NCBI GenBank assembly: GCA_002421445.1
Contig: DIKB01000154.1
Location: forward strand, 3,452 to 25,574
Direction of reading: 5' to 3'
DNA from: Dehalococcoidia bacterium UBA5629
GTDB taxonomy: Bacteria; Chloroflexota; Dehalococcoidia; GIF9; UBA5629
DNA length: 22,123 nucleotides
Shown here: in pieces, positions 21,382-22,123 of the stretch
How the letters are laid out: every line of letters starts with the position of its first letter
Position numbering within the stretch: position 1 is the first letter of the stretch
Notes under the pieces: model-generated
Told to the model about the DNA's origin: nothing
Databases searched by the model: none
Seen by the model: only the letters and a program-made list of their open reading frames with translations
Made by a program: the position numbers and the translations under genes

Positions 21382-21765
21382 CTATCCTTCCTTGTTTTTC
21401 TCCTTTTCTGCCCACTTGTTCATGAACTTTTCCATGAGATCAGGCATCTTTTCGGTGAATTTATCAAGTGCTGATGCTACGCCTGTTTTTATAGGTTCGA
21501 TGCGGACACCGTCTTTATCGACAACAATCATGGCGATCGGCTTTACTCCTGCAGCGCCGCCCGTGCCCTCCCCCATTCCTTCACCGCTTTTACTATCGGA
21601 TTTATTGCTGCCGCCACATCCGGCACCGAAGCCAAAGCCCACGCTGAGCAGTGGGATAAGCGTTGTTCCTTCAATCGTTATCGGATCGCCAACCACTGTC
21701 TTGCTGCCGAGTACCTTTTCGATCTCTCCAAGTGTTGTTTTAACAAGTCGCTCAATATCTTCCAT
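21382..21765 (-). CDS. ytfJ: YtfJ/GerW family protein
   Basis: A 127-residue protein of the spore protein YtfJ (GerW) family. Typical parts: IERLVKTTLGEIEKVLGSKTVVGDPI (4-29), IPLLSVGFGFGAGCGG (37-52), a Gly/Ser-rich stretch (60-73), and KPIAMIVVDKDGVRIEPI (75-92). In Bacillus GerW is needed for spore germination, but the family also occurs in non-spore-formers, where its role is unknown. No sporulation gene is visible here. The ATG at 21765 has GGGAGG about eight bases upstream; the longer in-frame start at 21834 would begin upstream of the promoter's start point. It is first in the ytfJ - DUF2953 - hypothetical - ABC-F gene row. Confidence 0.88.
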   Translation of the reverse strand: MEDIERLVKTTLGEIEKVLGSKTVVGDPITIEGTTLIPLLSVGFGFGAGCGGSNKSDSKSGEGMGEGTGGAAGVKPIAMIVVDKDGVRIEPIKTGVASALDKFTEKMPDLMEKFMNKWAEKEKNKEG

Positions 21766-21809
21766 AAATGATTCCTCCCGGACCGATTGTCCGCCTGTAC
21801 GATGTGAAT

Positions 21810-22123
21810 TCATGTTCTGGCTAGATAGTAACACTCAGCATGTATACAGTCAATGCATGCACGCTGACAGGCCAAGATGCCGTAAGTCTGGGCAGTCTCT
21901 GTTTGATAAAAGGGGAACCTATATCTATAACCGGTGAGAGCGCCAGGTAAGTCGATCCATTTTATAGATACGCGTCCGATTGCTGATTCGATTTTCAATT
22001 CGATCCGCCGTTCAGCGGTATCAAAGTTTGCAGATGTATAGGCATTGCCATTCTGTAAAAAACGTTTCTGGTTGATATCGATGACGGTCATATCTGCGGA
22101 ATTTAGTTGAATTCTGGCTGCAA
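21810..22123 (-). CDS. C-terminal end of a possible toastrack/LiaF-like protein, 5' part outside window
   Basis: The frame is open from the right edge to 21810 (104 codons including the stop). The edge-proximal part, RIQLNSADMTVIDINQ ... GNAYTSANFDTAERRIELKIESAIGRVSIKW, resembles the repeating beta-sheet end of DUF4097/LiaF-type toastrack domains, where N-x-Y-x-S-x-N-Y-D-x-A-x-N-x-I-x-I-x-I ends with GVGSV. The following 50 residues are unusual in composition (many Tyr and Cys), and they cover the ytfJ promoter, so a late frameshift or lost stop codon is possible. The family call is tentative. Confidence 0.45.
   Translation of the reverse strand, partial: AARIQLNSADMTVIDINQKRFLQNGNAYTSANFDTAERRIELKIESAIGRVSIKWIDLPGALTGYRYRFPFYQTETAQTYGILACQRACIDCIHAECYYLART
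21825..21853 (-). promoter_or_regulatory. Promoter of the ytfJ - DUF2953 - ABC-F row
   Basis: On the minus strand TTGACT (21853-21848, five of six), a 17-base spacer and TACTAT (21830-21825). The start would fall near 21818, about 53 bases before the ytfJ ATG. The same -10 hexamer is used before the RAM-domain gene. Confidence 0.55.

Noticed and set aside
21167..21937. 256-codon plus-strand frame
   Set aside because: Antisense to ytfJ and DUF2953, both recognised with good start sites; its Ser/Pro/Leu-rich composition is typical of a shadow.
1..22123. Mobile element or phage island
   Set aside because: No transposase, integrase, terminal repeats, tRNA target site or phage structural gene was seen; gene style is uniform across the window.

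Overview
The window looks like a chromosomal segment of an anaerobic bacterium of moderate GC content. My best guess is Chloroflexota, class Dehalococcoidia or a relative. This is inferred from gene style: a soluble NAD(P)-linked [NiFe] hydrogenase operon, a GIDE-LemA fusion, short secreted proteins of Dehalococcoidia type, a YtfJ/DUF2953 pair, and a DUF362-type ferredoxin tail. No rRNA or marker gene proves it. Most genes are on the minus strand, with ordinary sigma-70-like promoters and good Shine-Dalgarno sites. I saw no tRNA, rRNA, CRISPR array, transposase or phage gene, and no gene-free stretch longer than about 200 bases.

Layout. 1-2100 (minus): a dGTPase-like HD phosphohydrolase overlaps by ATGA an SbcD/Mre11-type metallophosphoesterase that runs off the left edge. 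2159-3370 (plus): a tiny DUF2283 protein and a calcium/sodium antiporter. 3569-11134 (minus): the centrepiece, a five-gene operon nuoE - nuoF::gltD - nuoG - hoxY - hoxH. It encodes a soluble hydrogenase whose NADH-dehydrogenase module is fused to a complete GltD/NfnB-type FAD- and NAD(P)H-binding module. Upstream of it sit a stand-alone RAM (Lrp/AsnC ligand-binding) domain protein and an orphan alpha subunit of an NDP-forming acyl-CoA synthetase.

13272-14809: a small secreted protein, whose promoter spacer has been lengthened by an exact-length 16-bp tandem duplication, faces an FN3-type exported protein tail to tail. 14915-17467 (minus): an MFS exporter and a GIDE-LemA membrane protein with an apparently leaderless start. 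17629-18099 (plus): a small secreted helical protein, ended by a strong two-way terminator. 18152-22123 (minus): YtfJ (GerW-like), DUF2953, an unknown 85-aa protein, an ABC-F ATPase, the amputated 4Fe-4S tail of a DUF362 protein, and a two-helix membrane protein. The end of a possible toastrack/LiaF-like gene lies at the right edge.

How the main genes could work together: HoxYH makes or uses H2. Electrons pass through the Fe-S chain of the NuoG-like subunit to the NuoEF flavin (NAD(H)). The fused GltD-like domain adds a second flavin and a second pyridine-nucleotide site. The complex could therefore couple H2, NAD(H), NADP(H) and perhaps ferredoxin, i.e. carry out electron bifurcation or transhydrogenation. 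The neighbouring acyl-CoA synthetase half would fit a fermentative or acetate-linked energy metabolism, but that link is inference only.
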